Shown: piece after piece, positions 10,598-21,768 of the stretch
How the letters are laid out: every line of letters starts with the position of its first letter
Position numbering within the stretch: the stretch's first letter is position 1
Assembly: GCF_029867415.1 (NCBI RefSeq)
Contig: NW_026705403.1
Span: 248,001 to 312,000 of the forward strand
Origin: Vicia villosa
Lineage: Eukaryota > Streptophyta > Magnoliopsida > Fabales > Fabaceae
Reading direction: 5' to 3'
Length of the DNA stretch: 64,000 nucleotides
The notes under the pieces: model-generated
Told to the model about the DNA's origin: nothing
Seen by the model: the letters and a program-made list of their open reading frames with translations, nothing else
Databases searched by the model: none
Made by a program: the position numbers and the translations under genes

Positions 10598-12126
10598 CTA
10601 GAAACTGGAAGGGAACACTTCTGATGAAGATCCAACTCCTCTCTGCAGCTTCCTACGGAGCTTCTCCGACTCATCTTTATAAAAGGCCTTCAAATGAGCA
10701 TTCTCGACCATCAACTTATCAGCAACTTCCTTCCATGCAACTGAATCTTCTTGTTGTCTCTTTCGCTTTTCACCATGTTGTTGAAGTAGCTCTTCTTGAT
10801 GACGAATCTGATCATCCTTTTCCATCAACCAACCATCTTGGATATCAAGCATTTCATCCTTTTCTTTCAAGTGTATCTTCAACTCTTTATTCTCCATTTC
10901 CGAAGCATGAAACTTCTTCTCCCAAGCATCTCTTTCCATTCTCATCTTAGCCACGAGCTCTAGATGCTCCTCATTACTTTCAACAAGAGTAGTGAAAGAC
11001 AAAGGTGGAGCAATGGGTAGAGAAGGCTCCTCAAGCATATAAGGCATCTGAAAAGTATGAGCTCTAGCTTGAACCCAATCAGTGTAGTCTTTGAGAGCAA
11101 CACATTTTTTCGTTCCCAAATGTCTCTTCCTATCAATATGGTGCCAAGCACGCACAAACCGATTTCTCATATCCGAATTTCCATCTTGATTAAGATAGAA
11201 GATTCCTGACACAAGAATACTAGCGGGTCGCTCCTTCATGGGGTAGCAAAATTGACGCCTTGCAAGAATGGGGTTGTAGGTAATTCCTCCTTGTATACCA
11301 AGAAGAGGTACATTAGGGAATTCTCCACAACTATCAATAATCTCACCAATGTCATAAGCAGGATTGTACCAATAGATATTCCTATTAGTAAGAGGCATGA
11401 TCTTCTGAGACCAAGAGAGACCATCAGGGTTGTTCAAGAAATTCTTAGCTTGAGGTAAGTGCGAAATAAACCACTTATAGAGCAAAGGAGTGCAACAGTT
11501 GATAAGTCCACCTTTCTTATCATTCCTATAGTGAATGGAATGATAAGTATCCCCAAGCAAAGTAGGAACGGGATTCCCAATCATGAAGATCCGAATAGCA
11601 TTAACATCGACAAAATTGTCAATGTTGGGAAAGAGTATCAAACCATAGATGAGCAAGGCCAAAAATGTCTCAAAAGCAATCATACTTCCTTTACTAGCCA
11701 ACATAGAAGCCTTTCCAATCAAGAACTTAGAAGTCAACCCCAAATTCCTCCTTTTTTGGTCATATTTGCTTTCACATCTGATATCTTCAAATGAAGAAGC
11801 TCTGCTATCTCATCAACCTGAGGCTCTTTCTCCAGACCACTAAACGGTATATCATTCGTAACTGGCAAACCAATCCAATAAGAATACTCCTCCAAAGTGG
11901 CCATGAGCTGATAATCAGGAAAGGTGAAACAATGATAAACCGGGTCATAAAACTGCACCAGAGTCTCAAGAATCCCTTTTTCCACTTTGGTCTTCAAGAT
12001 AGAGATCAATTTCCCATAACGGTTTTTGAAGTTGTCAAGATTAGGAACCAAAGTTGCTAGCTCTTTCAATTCCTTTGCACTTGAATTCCTGAAAGTGTAC
12101 TTCTTGATGCTTCTTTTTTGATCCAT
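10598..12126 (-). pseudogene. Ogre ORF1, frameshifted
   Basis: The ORF starts at ATG 12126 (MDQKRSIKKYTF), runs 130 codons to ..TKKGGIWG, then stops. The next frame takes over at about 11743 with GLTSKFLIGKASML and runs to 10598. A single missing base near 11745-11750 explains this. The N-terminal half (YGKLISIL, LEEYSYWIGLPV, PQAKNF, RPASILVSGIFY) is the plant-specific ORF1 domain seen in Ogre and in many legume unknown proteins. The C-terminal 100 residues are a charged coiled coil. Function is not established. It lies between the PBS leader and gag, the diagnostic Ogre position. Confidence 0.8.
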
Positions 12127-12898
12127 GGTACCTGTGATGTTTACAAAAAATGTCTCTAAGTTCCTTTAAAACCATTTGCGAATGTCATTTTTATGAATGC
12201 ATGAATGCATGGTTTATGCATCAACCACAATCAAGAGCACACAAGATCACAGCAAATCACATAAAATCACACAATCCAGGTTCAAAGGTTCGACGTCACG
12301 AGCATGGAGCCATGGGTCTACCCATCCCACAAGGTGTGTTCTAAGGAATTTTGTACCTGCCAATCGGGTTCTACAAAGGTTCCCAGAGTTTTCAATCTTC
12401 TATCGGATATTACCGGCACGCACAATTGCTCATGGGCGCCAATAATATGCCTAAAAAGACCTCGTCTGAGCATAGTATCGCATGACAACAAGCTCAAATT
12501 GGTACTTGATCTTGTTTCTGCACTACATCCTAAAAAGGCTTAGATTGGTTAAAAGGATTCTAGGCCATTCAGCTTCTACGGACACTCACTATTGAAAGTA
12601 ATAGCGTTATCACGATGATTCGTAACAACCTCTACTACCTTCCATGAGGCCTCCACTGATTGGGGTTCCACCATATGACGCTCATGGTAAGGATTGCTCT
12701 TGACATGCGACTATTGGTCTTACCACCTCCTATCTCAAGTTACTCACCAAAGTTCAGGTTAGAACTTTATCTCATCACAGAGGAACCATCGAGCACCAAA
12801 AAGAAAAAAAGAAAGTAAACACACAAAGCACACAACAATATATACAGATAAAAACACACAGATAAACAAAAATAGGCTTAACACACTTAAAAACTGGA
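12127..12898 (-). other. Ogre 5' untranslated leader
   Basis: 770 bp lie between the PBS and the ORF1 start. Short ORFs on either strand show no family resemblance. No other feature is seen. Confidence 0.6.
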
Positions 12899-12916
12899 TC
12901 CCTAGTGAAGTCGCCA
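12899..12916 (-). other. Ogre primer-binding site
   Basis: On - the sequence is TGGCGACTTCACTAGGGA, 6 nt after the LTR end. It resembles the tRNA-Arg-type PBS reported for Ogre (from memory TGGCGACTCTGCTGGGGA), with several substitutions. Confidence 0.65.
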
Positions 12917-14143
12917 TTTTTCTGTAGCGGGGAAATTCTGATATCGAAGCCATGGGATTGACTCGAATCAATATTTCATTTGAAATCGCCACCGCGCTTT
13001 ATTTTTTCAAAGGAAAAGGGAAAAGAACGTAAAACCCAAAGTTTGTTTTTAAAACAAAAAGAGAACTCAGGTTCGGGTGTTGATTATACAAGGGGAAGGT
13101 TTTAGCACCCCTCATATCTGTGGTACCCCACAGGAACCTTTTTGAAAATTTGTGTCGTGTGTGCTAAAAATCGGGTTTGTTTTATTTTTAAAATAAGTTC
13201 GGCAAAGCGTTAAGCTTTGTGCCTACATACCTCCTCGGTGCAATGGAGAAGTCAGAGCTAATGTAGTTCCGCTTAAAAGGGGAAAACATTAAAAAAACGA
13301 ATAAACACTTTATCGTCGTCGGAGAGAAATACTCAGCCATTGATCTTGAGCATGAGAACAAACGAGTTCTTTGCATCGCAAATGAAAGAAGGGCTCCAAC
13401 TCGGATAAAATCAACGAGTATGCCACTAGCTCTCTCACGCGGAAAAGCTCTCATTATATCAATCAATTTCAAAATCGTGGGGTATAACCACTCGTTTCGA
13501 CAATTAACGGTGTCTAAACTTTGAAGAAAAAGGCCACTAAGGGCAAAAGATATTTTTTAAAGAAAAAGTTTTGAAAAGGTTGCAAACATAAGAATGTTTT
13601 TGAAAAAGAGAGAAGATTTTGAAAATTAAAAAAGTGGGAGGAGATGAAGAGGCTATCCTATTGCGTAAAATAAAAGCTAAGGAAAAGAACGGTCTAACCG
13701 AAATAAGAAGCCAACACTTGACATTAAAAGTCAAGGTAGATTTCCCATCCTTTGGACTTATCAATACCAAACCAACACATTATAACTTGGGGATCCAGAT
13801 GAACTTATTGTCTTAGCACCACTTCGCATTAAGCACATTAAAATTTCTGACGAAAATCGGGCAGAGTAACGGCTGTTTTCGGGTAAAATCCTTATCTCAA
13901 TGCCTTGGAATTAACCATCAAGGACTTTCAAGGAAATACCTGCATACACAAACAGATAACAATCCAATGCCAGACAGACAGAACAATTACAGAGTAATAA
14001 CAGAATGAGGGTCCAGAGGTCCTAAGTCCATAAGTCCGAATCTCCAAAATGCTCGGGATAGTAGCCAATAGTCCGAAAGAGAACCTTATGTGTTTTTTCG
14101 ATTTTTGTTGATTATTAGTGTTTTAGCATAAAAGTAAAGTATG

Positions 14144-14235
14144 GTCCAAGTGGACAAAAAGAAAATAGCGGAAACATAAACATAGTGTCCAAATGGACAA
14201 AGAGAAAATAGCGGAATATAAACGTCCAAATGGAC
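14144..14235. repeat. Three-copy short tandem repeat with GTCCA..TGGAC palindromes
   Basis: GTCCAAGTGGAC at 14144, then GTCCAAATGGAC at 14187 and 14224, each followed by ACAAAGAGAAAATAGCGGAA-like sequence. Spacing is 43 and 37 bp. It lies in the Ogre LTR. Confidence 0.8.
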
Positions 14236-14813
14236 AAAGAGAAAATAGCGGAATGTAAATATGATGAAATGATAAAGTAAAGCATAAAGCAAAATATAAA
14301 GAGCAATATAATAAAATGCGGAAATTAAAGTTAGTTGTTAGATGTTAAAGATAACCATCTTGAAACTTGTCAAGTATGTTATCAAAATTAGTAAGGAAGA
14401 TCGATGGTGAGTGAAGGATGTTCTCGGATTTAAATTCAATGGACATTTATCAGAAGCTTGATAAAATCATAGAGACTACACGATAAACCTCCATAAGTCT
14501 TAAATCAACCGCATACAATTCTCTTCCATATTTGATCTTTTTTTATTCGGGACACGAAATATTGCGCTATGTTAAGCAGATCGCCAAGTGATTTATGTAG
14601 AAATCACCCTACAACGAGGCCGGTCAAAACTTTATGTGCTAATGCATGCGAGAGAAATGATATGTAGATCATTCTCCGAAAGCAATACCGCACGAGAAGA
14701 AAATAGCTAACGATCTAGTCTTTACCAAGAATCCATAAGAATTCTCAAAGTATTAAGACTTTCATCGATCAAAAGAAAAAAAGGAGAAGAAGAAGATAAA
14801 ATGCCTAAAGTAA

Positions 14814-15053
14814 AATCAACTCACACTATCATTAATATCATTCATCTAATATTATGGATTTGGTCCTTTCAAACCTATCAACATCCTAGATCCAATGATA
14901 TTCATGAAGTGGAGGAAGAAGAATAACATTTACAAAAGGTAATCAACTCACACTATCATTAATATCATTCATCTAATATTATGGATTAGGTCATTTCAAA
15001 CCTATCAACATCCTAGATCCAATGATATTAATGAAGTGGAGGAAGAAGGAAGC
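14814..15053. repeat. Direct duplication, period 127 bp, in the Ogre LTR
   Basis: The block starting AATCAACTCACACTATC occurs at 14814 and 14941 and is nearly identical through GAAGTGGAGGAAGAAG. The second copy ends about 15053. Confidence 0.85.
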
Positions 15054-15653
15054 CAAAACAAGCATAAAAAAGGCAAAAAACCACATTCTGCCAGCAAGAA
15101 ATCGATTTCATGCAGGGGGAAATCGATTTCCATAGTGCAGTTTAAAAAAAAAACAAGTTACGTACAGCATGAAATCGATTTCATCCTTAAGGAAATCGAT
15201 TTCATCAGTGTAAATTTCAGCAAAAACATCATTTAAAGGCATGAAACTTGATTTGAACAAATATACAAACACCTTATGATCACATATCAATTGGAGCACG
15301 AATTTTCCATCACAAAACCAGCAATTATCATCAATGTAGCATCTAAGATGCATCACACACAAGCACAAAAGAATCACATTATGATGGATGAATAAAGATG
15401 AAGAAAATTACCAAATCTTGAACAAAACTTAGATATACTTCAAGAATCACCAACACAAATCTTGATCTCTCAACAATTGAAGAAAAAGAGTGAAATGGAT
15501 GGTGGTTTAGCTCAAAGTTTTGTGAGGTTCAAGATGTGACTCACAAACTTTATGAAAGAAAAAGAGCTTTGGTGAATTTGGTAGGGATGAGGAGAGAAAT
15601 TGCAAGGGGTTTTTTTGGCTCTCAAAGCTTGAGAAATGAGAGAGTAGTGACCT

Positions 15654-15662
15654 CTATTTATA
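15654..15662 (-). promoter_or_regulatory. TATA box of the Ogre LTR
   Basis: TATAAATAG on -, in a GC-flanked context (CTATAAATAGAGG), 711 bp inside the LTR start. It fits a Pol II promoter driving the element leftwards. Confidence 0.6.
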
Positions 15663-15683
15663 GGATGAGAGCAAGAGTAGTGG

Positions 15684-15743
15684 CAATTTGGTCATTTGCT
15701 CTTGGTTAATTAACAATTTGGTCATTTGCTCTTGGTTAATTAA
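15684..15743. repeat. 30-bp tandem duplication in the Ogre LTR U3
   Basis: A 30-bp unit beginning CAATTTGGTCATTTGC occurs at 15684 and 15714 without a mismatch, so it is recent. Confidence 0.9.
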
Positions 15744-16373
15744 CTTGTGTTTAATTGGTAATTAAAGTGGCATTTAAATGGTAAAAAATGGTAAAATGAG
15801 GTTTAAGTGGGTTTAAGGAAGGGTTTAATTTTGATGAGGTGGAAAATTGGTAAAATGATCAAATAAAGAAGGTGCCAAAATGATGTCAAGCTTCCCTCCT
15901 TATATTTTTTTGAATTTCGCCTTAAGGAAATCGATTTCCCCAGGAGTGAAATCGATTTCACTCTGTTCCAGAAGAGAATTTGGCGCAAAATACACTAGGG
16001 AAATCGATTTACCCAGGAGGGAAATCGATTTCATGCTGTCCAGAATGTGATTTTGTTGAAAATTGCTGTAGGGAAATCGATTTACCCAAGAGGGAAATCG
16101 ATTTCATGCTGTCAAAAATGTGGAAAATGCCTTGCTTATGGATGTCTTTGCTTAGTACCTACAAATCAAAAACCTACAAAGAAACAAAGAAATATTTTTG
16201 GTATTTTGGTTAGTATAATATGCATACAAGATACACAATCATTGGTGCTTGATGGTCCCTCTTATTGATGAGGTGAGTGCAACACCACAAACAAAACTTC
16301 CAAGTGAAGCTCTTGATTAATGATTGGGATATGAATGATATATGATCTTAGGGTCAAAAATTGGGTTATGACA

Positions 16374-16548
16374 CAGTGGTTTTTACATGTTTATTTGTTA
16401 GTTAGTTCAGTTACCTTTCGTTTATATTGTCAAGCATTTTATTTCATTCTTCTACATTTTATGCTTTGGTTGTGTATTTTACTGTTTGTAGGCTCAAAGA
16501 AATTAATGGCGATGGTACGAATTAATGGCGATGGTACGGGAAAAAACG
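16374..16548. other. Short spacer between Ogre LTR and NLR remnant
   Basis: A 19-bp unit (AATTAATGGCGATGGTACG) is tandemly duplicated at 16501-16538. Otherwise no feature is seen. The NLR similarity begins just after it, so the left edge of the remnant is a rearranged breakpoint. Confidence 0.5.
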
Positions 16549-16841
16549 GTGATGGGGCCACTGCTACCTGTATCACTTGTGAAATTAGGCATTTGTTGTC
16601 TTAATGATAAGAGCATTGATGGGATGTGGCTTCAACATCTCATATCTTTCAAAAACCTTGAAATTGTGAACGCTCCCAAACTGAAATCTTTGCCCAAAGG
16701 ATTGCCTTCCTCTCTTTCAATACTAAGTATCACTCATGTCCATTACTGGTAGCAACATTACGGAGGAAGCGAAGGAAAGAGTGGCGTAAGATTGCTTACA
16801 TTCCTGCAATAATTATCGACGACGAATTGATCACATAAGTT
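16549..16841 (+). pseudogene. 3' terminal fragment of a CC-NBS-LRR paralogue
   Basis: The DNA aligns without large gaps to the last ~290 bp of the intact NLR (60084-60374). Shared words include GPLLP, SLVKL, WLQHL, NLEI, NAPKLKSLPK, then KEWRKIA and the C-terminus DELIT. The reading frame breaks near 16733, where the intact gene encodes VTRCPLLEASL. The rest of the gene is absent: Ogre sequence lies to the left. The 3' flank continues on both sides of the copia insertion. It is a non-functional duplicate of the LRR end. Confidence 0.88.
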
Positions 16842-17018
16842 TCATCTCTAGGCGAGTCTCTAAAGTACTTCTTTTTTGTTTCTTTCTTATTATGTACTCG
16901 TCATTTAATATTATCAATTTAAGCAATAACCTCAAAATACAATATTATAATGCTAACTCATTTTTTAATCATTGCATTAAATTCGATGTCACTCGTGCTT
17001 CTGCCCAATCTTGCTGTT
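16842..17018 (+). other. 3' flank of the NLR remnant, paralogous to 60375-60560
   Basis: It matches the 3' UTR of the intact NLR, including ACTTCT-TTTTTGTTTCTTTC, CAAAATACAATATTAT and CCCAATCTTGCTGTTGT. It runs up to the copia TSD. Confidence 0.85.
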
Positions 17019-17023
17019 GTTAG

Positions 17024-17251
17024 TGTTGGATAAATTTAAATGCAGTCTTGGAAAGCCAAAAGACAGATTCTCTAGGGCAGACAAACTCTCATAGGAAATA
17101 GTTAATCATTAAATGTTATGTCTATTTATGTTTCCCTGGTCTCTATATAAAGACCCTCTCTTTGTAACCTAATTTTTAACTTTTGCAACAAATCCTTTGC
17201 AAGTCAATATATATATATATCAGAAGAGAGTAGTTTGATCTGTTACCTTCA
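17024..17251 (+). repeat. Copia 5' LTR (228 bp)
   Basis: Starts TGTTGGATAAATT and ends TGTTACCTTCA. A TATA box (TATATAAA) lies at 17144-17151. A short TA run (17206-17220) is near the 3' end. Confidence 0.95.
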
Positions 17252-17254
17252 AAT

Positions 17255-17266
17255 TGGTATCAGAGC
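17255..17266 (+). other. Copia primer-binding site
   Basis: TGGTATCAGAGC, complementary to the initiator tRNA-Met 3' end, three bases after the LTR. Its frame also opens without a stop into gag. Confidence 0.93.
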
Positions 17267-17268
17267 GC

Positions 17269-19536
17269 ATGGCAAACATGATGAACCAGATGCCATTGCC
17301 GCAACTATCAAAATCAAACTATGAGAACTGGAGCATCCAGATGAAGGCGCTGCTTGGATCGTTAGATGTGTGGGAGGTTGTAGAAGAAGGGTTTGAAGAA
17401 CCAGAAACCACGACGGGAAATACAGCAGCCCAGAACAAGGCGTTGAAAGAGACGCGGTCGAAAGACAAAACGGCATTATACATGTTGTTTAGAGCAGTAG
17501 ACGAATCTGGTTTTGAGAAGATTGCTGGTTCAACTACTTCGAAGCAAGCGTGGGATACACTAGAGACGGCGTTCAGAGGAGCAAATAGAGTCAAGCAAGT
17601 TCGTTTGCAAACTCTTCGAGGAGAATTAGAAAGGATGAAGATGAAGGAGACGGAGTCCGTGTCGGACTACATCACGCGTGTGCAAACAGTTGTAAATCAA
17701 CTAAAACGAAATGGAGAAGCAATGACCGATGCTCGAGTTGTCGAAAAGATTTTAAGATCTTTGACTGAAAAATTCGAAAATATAGTATGTGCAATAGAGG
17801 AGTCGAAGGACCTCACGACAATCACTGTCGAAGAAGTAGCTGGTTCACTTGAGGCACACGAACAACGCAAAATACAAAAGAAGGAGGAGACACTTAATAA
17901 TGCAGAACAGACAAAGGAATCCACTAGAGATGAAAGGGCACTTTTATCTCAAAACTGGCGTGGTCGAGGACGTGGTCGTGGAGGTCGAGATGGTGGTCGA
18001 AGTTATCAGAACAAAAGTTTTGAAAGAGGACAGGCAAGTCAACAAAATTGGCGTGGTCGAGGACGTGGTCATAGAGGTGGCAGGTCGAACTCCAACATCG
18101 AATGCTACAAATGCAATAAACATGGACATTTTGCGAAGGATTGCAACTCATACAGTTGCTACAATTGTGGAAAAGGGGGACACTTTGCAAAAGACTGTCG
18201 ATTCAGGAGGAAAGTCGAAGAGACAACAAATTTCGCACTAGAAACAGAATCAAACGAAGGATTCCTATTAATGACCCAAAAGGAGACAAACACAGAAGAT
18301 GACACTATATGGTACCTTGACTCAGGAGCAAGTAATCATATGTGTGGTCACAAACATCTATTCAAAGAAATGAAGAAAATTGAAGATGGTCATGTATCTT
18401 TTGGAGATGCGTCGAAGGTAAAGGTCGAAGGCAAAGGAACAATTTGTTATTTGCAGAAAGACAACGTACCTGGAAAAATACAAGATGTTTATTATGTACC
18501 AAATTTAAAAGCAAATATTCTAAGTCTGGGGCAACTTACAGAGAAGGGATATTCGATATTTATGAAGGATCGAATACTGCATTTGAAGGATAAATCAGGG
18601 CACCAAATTGCTCAAATTGAGATGGGAAGGAATCGAATGTACAAGCTGAATCTGAGAAGCGTTCGAGAAAAATGTTTGAAAATCGACACTAAAGACCAAG
18701 CAACTCTGTGGCATCTACGTTTTGGACACTTACATCATGCTGGGTTAAAGAGATTAGCGGGAAGAAACATGGTACATGGATTGCCTAACATGGAGTTTGA
18801 AGGAAAATTTTGTGAAAATTGTGTTTTTGGCAAGCAGACGAGAACTTCTTTTCAAAAGAAGGCAGAATATCATGCTAAGCACATCCTTGAATTAATTCAC
18901 ACTGATATCTGTGGACCAATTACTCCAGAATCCTTTAGTGGCAAGAAGTATTTCATTTCCTTCATCGATGATTTCTCAAGAAAGACTTGGGTCTACTTCC
19001 TGAGAGAAAAATCTGAAGCACTCGATGCATTCAAAAGGTTCAAGGTAATGGTTGAAAAATCGACTGATCGACACATCAAAGCACTCCGTTCTGACAGAGG
19101 AGGAGAATATACTTCGACAGTTTTCATGAAGTATTGCGAGGAGCAGGGTATAAGGAGATTTCTAACTGCAGCATACTCACCTCAACAAAATGGGGTTGCT
19201 GAAAGAAAAAATCGAACAGTCCTTGACATGGTTCGTTCAATGCTCAAAAGTAAGAACATGTCGAAGGAATTTTGGGCAGAAGCTGTGCAATGTTCAATCT
19301 ATGTTCAAAATAGATGTCCGCATTCAAAGTTGGGAGATCGAACACCGCAAGAAGCGTGGAGTGGACAGAAACCGACTGTATCTCATTTTAAAGTATTTGG
19401 TAGTATTGCTTATGCACATGTACCAGATCAACAAAGAACGAAGCTTGAAGACAAGAGTCAGAAATATATATTAATTGGGTATGATGAGAAAACAAAAGGA
19501 TACAGGTTATTCGACCCCATAAAAAAAAGGTGGTAG
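17269..19536 (+). CDS. Copia gag-protease-integrase
   Basis: The first ATG after the PBS is at 17269 ([18 protein letters not shown]). Domains from this start: copia gag (about 10-230), arginine/glycine-rich stretch, two CCHC knuckles [14 protein letters not shown] and [14 protein letters not shown] (about 279-312), protease [13 protein letters not shown] (about 348-360), pre-integrase [13 protein letters not shown], and integrase with HTDICGP (D about 545), SDRGGEY (D 609) and [10 protein letters not shown] (E 645), which keeps the D-D-35-E spacing. The frame ends early at DPIKKRW because the A run at 19521-19528 is one base short. RT follows in the next frame, overlapping by 7 bp. Confidence 0.93.
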   Translation: MANMMNQMPLPQLSKSNYENWSIQMKALLGSLDVWEVVEEGFEEPETTTGNTAAQNKALKETRSKDKTALYMLFRAVDESGFEKIAGSTTSKQAWDTLETAFRGANRVKQVRLQTLRGELERMKMKETESVSDYITRVQTVVNQLKRNGEAMTDARVVEKILRSLTEKFENIVCAIEESKDLTTITVEEVAGSLEAHEQRKIQKKEETLNNAEQTKESTRDERALLSQNWRGRGRGRGGRDGGRSYQNKSFERGQASQQNWRGRGRGHRGGRSNSNIECYKCNKHGHFAKDCNSYSCYNCGKGGHFAKDCRFRRKVEETTNFALETESNEGFLLMTQKETNTEDDTIWYLDSGASNHMCGHKHLFKEMKKIEDGHVSFGDASKVKVEGKGTICYLQKDNVPGKIQDVYYVPNLKANILSLGQLTEKGYSIFMKDRILHLKDKSGHQIAQIEMGRNRMYKLNLRSVREKCLKIDTKDQATLWHLRFGHLHHAGLKRLAGRNMVHGLPNMEFEGKFCENCVFGKQTRTSFQKKAEYHAKHILELIHTDICGPITPESFSGKKYFISFIDDFSRKTWVYFLREKSEALDAFKRFKVMVEKSTDRHIKALRSDRGGEYTSTVFMKYCEEQGIRRFLTAAYSPQQNGVAERKNRTVLDMVRSMLKSKNMSKEFWAEAVQCSIYVQNRCPHSKLGDRTPQEAWSGQKPTVSHFKVFGSIAYAHVPDQQRTKLEDKSQKYILIGYDEKTKGYRLFDPIKKRW

Positions 19537-21305
19537 TAAGTAGAGATGTTCGAGTGAATGAAGCAAGTAGGTGGGACTGGAACAATTCGACAGAAGACAT
19601 AGTCGAAACTGAAGAACCCTCAGTCAGTATACCAACAACCCAAAATCAATTACCAAGGTTTGAATACTCTGACAGTGAAGACGAATCCTCACAGCCCAGA
19701 ATGAGAAGCTTGCAAGAGTTGTATGATAATACAGAAGAAGTACATCTTGTGTGTCTACTGGCAGATTCTGAAAACATTAGTTTCGAAGAAGCATGGAGAG
19801 ATGAGAAGTGGAAGAATGCCATGGACGAAGAAATTAAAGCTATCGAACACAACAAAACTTGGGAACTAGCAGAGTTACCAAAAGGAAGTCGAACCATTAG
19901 TGTGAAGTGGGTGTTTAAGAAAAAGATGAATGCTCAAGGAGAAGTCGAAAGGTACAAGGCGCGACTTGTGGCAAAAGGATACAAGCAAAAGGAAGGAATT
20001 GACTATGATGAAGTATTCGCACCAGTTGCAAGAATGGAGACAATTCGACTGCTGATTTCTCAAGCTGCTCAGTTCAAATGGCCAATATTTCAAATGGATG
20101 TCAAGTCAGCATTTTTGAATGGTGTGCTCGAAGAAGAAGTCTATGTCGAACAACCACCAGGATACATGAGAGACGAAAGCAAAGGAAAAGTGCTAAGACT
20201 CAAGAAAGTACTTTATGGATTAAAGCAGGCACCTCGGGCATGGAATACACGCATTGATACTTACTTCAAGGAAAATGGCTTCCAACAATGTCCCTATGAA
20301 CATGCCCTGTATGTGAAGAAGAATAAAGAAGATATACTGTTCGTTGCTCTCTATGTCGACGACTTGATTTTCCTGGGCAACAGTGATCAAATGATCGAAG
20401 AATTCAAAGGTCGAATGACACAAGAATTTGAGATGACGGACTTAGGTCGGATGAGTTTCTTTCTTGGTCTGGAAGTTCGACAAGAAGAAACTGGAATTTT
20501 TGTATCACAAGAAAAATATGCAAAGGATATTCTGAAAAGGTTCAAAATGGAAGGTTGCAATCCAATCTCGACACCAATGGAGCCAGGAGTCAAGCTTTCA
20601 AAATTTGATGGGGGGGAACGTGTCGAAGCAAACAAATTTCGAAGCTTGGTCGGAAGTCTTCGATATCTCACATGTACTAGACCAGATCTTTCTCTAAGTG
20701 TCGGAATCTTGAGTCGATTTATGGAAGAACCAGTTCACTCACACTGGAAAGCTTTGAAGAGAATTCTTCGTTATATCCAAGGAACTGTGTCACTTGGAAT
20801 GTTTTACTCAAAAGCAGAAGATTACAAGCTAACAGGTTACTCCGACAGCGATTGGTGTGGAGATATAGACGATCGAAAAAGCACATCAGGATATGTATTC
20901 TTTATGGGAAACCCTGCTTTCACATGGCTCTCAAGGAAGCAACCAATTGTAACACTGTCAACATGCGAAGCAGAATACGTGGCTGCATCATGGTGTGTAT
21001 GCCATGCTATATGGCTTAGAAGATTGTTGTGCGAGTTAGAGCAGAAGCAGGAAAATGCAACCATAGTGCAAGTCGACAACAAATCAGCAATCGAACTGGC
21101 GAAGAATCCAGTGAATCATGAAAGAAGTAAACACATCGACGTACGTTTTCATTTCATTCGTGAACATGTGAAAAATGGAAGCGTCGAACTGAAGCATGTG
21201 GCAAGCAAGAATCAAGCTGCGGATATTTTTACAAAACCATTGTCGAAGGAGCTATTCGACAGAGGCAAGATGATGCTGGGATTAATTGATCGAAGGAGCA
21301 TTTAA
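19530..21305 (+). CDS. Copia reverse transcriptase-RNase H (frame shifted from gag-int)
   Basis: This is the continuation of the polyprotein. It has no start codon of its own at the overlap. RT landmarks: [59 protein letters not shown], and the catalytic [10 protein letters not shown] near residue 277. RNase H is marked by [23 protein letters not shown] and [13 protein letters not shown], ending at [11 protein letters not shown]. Adding one A to the A8 run at 19521-19528 restores the polyprotein frame. The change may be a real deletion, a sequencing error in a homopolymer, or a minus-one slippage site. It is followed 5 bp later by the purine tract TATGGGGGAG. Confidence 0.93.
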   Translation: MVVSRDVRVNEASRWDWNNSTEDIVETEEPSVSIPTTQNQLPRFEYSDSEDESSQPRMRSLQELYDNTEEVHLVCLLADSENISFEEAWRDEKWKNAMDEEIKAIEHNKTWELAELPKGSRTISVKWVFKKKMNAQGEVERYKARLVAKGYKQKEGIDYDEVFAPVARMETIRLLISQAAQFKWPIFQMDVKSAFLNGVLEEEVYVEQPPGYMRDESKGKVLRLKKVLYGLKQAPRAWNTRIDTYFKENGFQQCPYEHALYVKKNKEDILFVALYVDDLIFLGNSDQMIEEFKGRMTQEFEMTDLGRMSFFLGLEVRQEETGIFVSQEKYAKDILKRFKMEGCNPISTPMEPGVKLSKFDGGERVEANKFRSLVGSLRYLTCTRPDLSLSVGILSRFMEEPVHSHWKALKRILRYIQGTVSLGMFYSKAEDYKLTGYSDSDWCGDIDDRKSTSGYVFFMGNPAFTWLSRKQPIVTLSTCEAEYVAASWCVCHAIWLRRLLCELEQKQENATIVQVDNKSAIELAKNPVNHERSKHIDVRFHFIREHVKNGSVELKHVASKNQAADIFTKPLSKELFDRGKMMLGLIDRRSI

Positions 21306-21320
21306 TTTATGGGGGAGTTT

Positions 21321-21501
21321 TGTTGGATAAATTTAAATGCAGTCTTGGAAAGCCAAAAGACAGATTCTCTAGGGCAGACAAACTCTCATAGGAAATAGTT
21401 AATCATTAAATGTTATGTCTATTTATGTTTCCCTGGTCTCTATATAAAGACCCTCTCTTTGTAACCTAATTTTTAACTTTTGCAACAAATCCTTTGCAAG
21501 T

Positions 21502-21545
<44 letters not shown>

Positions 21546-21572
21546 AGAGAGTAGTTTGATCTGTTACCTTCA
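21321..21572 (+). repeat. Copia 3' LTR (252 bp)
   Basis: Identical by eye to the 5' LTR apart from a TA run longer by 24 bp (21503-21541). Preceded by TATGGGGGAGTTT. Confidence 0.95.
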
Positions 21573-21701
21573 GTTAGAAGCCAAACTCACATGCACTGAC
21601 AGCAACCAAATCCAGTTAGTGTTTTACTGACCAGGAGATGATGAAAAGGAGAAACAACCATTGACCACAAATATGTTAGGTACTCTTATTTGTCTATATG
21701 A

Positions 21702-21768
<67 letters not shown>

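Larger units (their letters stand above)
15098..16105. repeat. Five pairs of the 12-bp palindrome GAAATCGATTTC, each pair spaced exactly 21 bp
   Basis: Starts of the palindromes: 15098/15119, 15171/15192, 15927/15948, 16000/16021, 16073/16094. Every pair has start-to-start distance 21. The left members at 16000 and 16073 end in A instead of C; the other eight are perfect. Spacers differ (ATGCAGGGG, ATCCTTAAG, CCCAGGAGT, CCCAGGAGG, CCCAAGAGG). Two pairs lie downstream of the minus-strand TATA box and three lie upstream, in U3. Confidence 0.95.
6147..16373 (-). mobile_element. Ogre (Tat lineage Ty3/gypsy) retrotransposon, 3' half deleted
   Basis: Read on -, the order is LTR (16373 to 12923), PBS, 5' UTR, ORF1, gag-protease, intron, then the start of RT, cut at about 6147. 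An extra ORF1 before gag, a very long LTR and an intron between protease and RT together define Ogre. The rest of RT, RNase H, integrase and the 3' LTR are gone, so no TSD can be tested. The copy also carries a frameshift in ORF1 and a nonsense codon in RT. Confidence 0.88.
12923..16373 (-). repeat. Ogre 5' LTR (about 3.45 kb)
   Basis: On - it starts TGTCATAACCCAATT (16373) and ends TTTCCCCGCTACA (12923), next to the PBS. A minus-strand TATA box (TATAAATAG) is at 15654-15662, so U3 is 15663-16373 and R/U5 runs left. Several tandem repeats and five pairs of the palindrome GAAATCGATTTC lie inside. The partner 3' LTR is deleted. Confidence 0.8.
17024..21572 (+). mobile_element. Complete Ty1/copia retrotransposon, very recent insertion
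   Basis: LTRs of 228 and 252 bp, TSD GTTAG on both sides (17019-17023 and 21573-21577), iMet-type PBS and purine tract. Order gag, protease, integrase, RT, RNase H defines copia. The LTRs are identical by eye except for the TA-repeat length, so the insertion is young. The only visible coding defect is one frameshift in an A run between integrase and RT. It interrupts the 3' flank of an NLR remnant. I do not assign a copia lineage firmly; the short LTR and two zinc knuckles would fit several. Confidence 0.95.

Noticed and set aside
15098..16105. CRISPR-like array, because short repeats recur with similar spacers
   Set aside because: Repeats are 12-bp palindromes in pairs inside a plant LTR; spacing between pairs is irregular and this is a eukaryotic retrotransposon.
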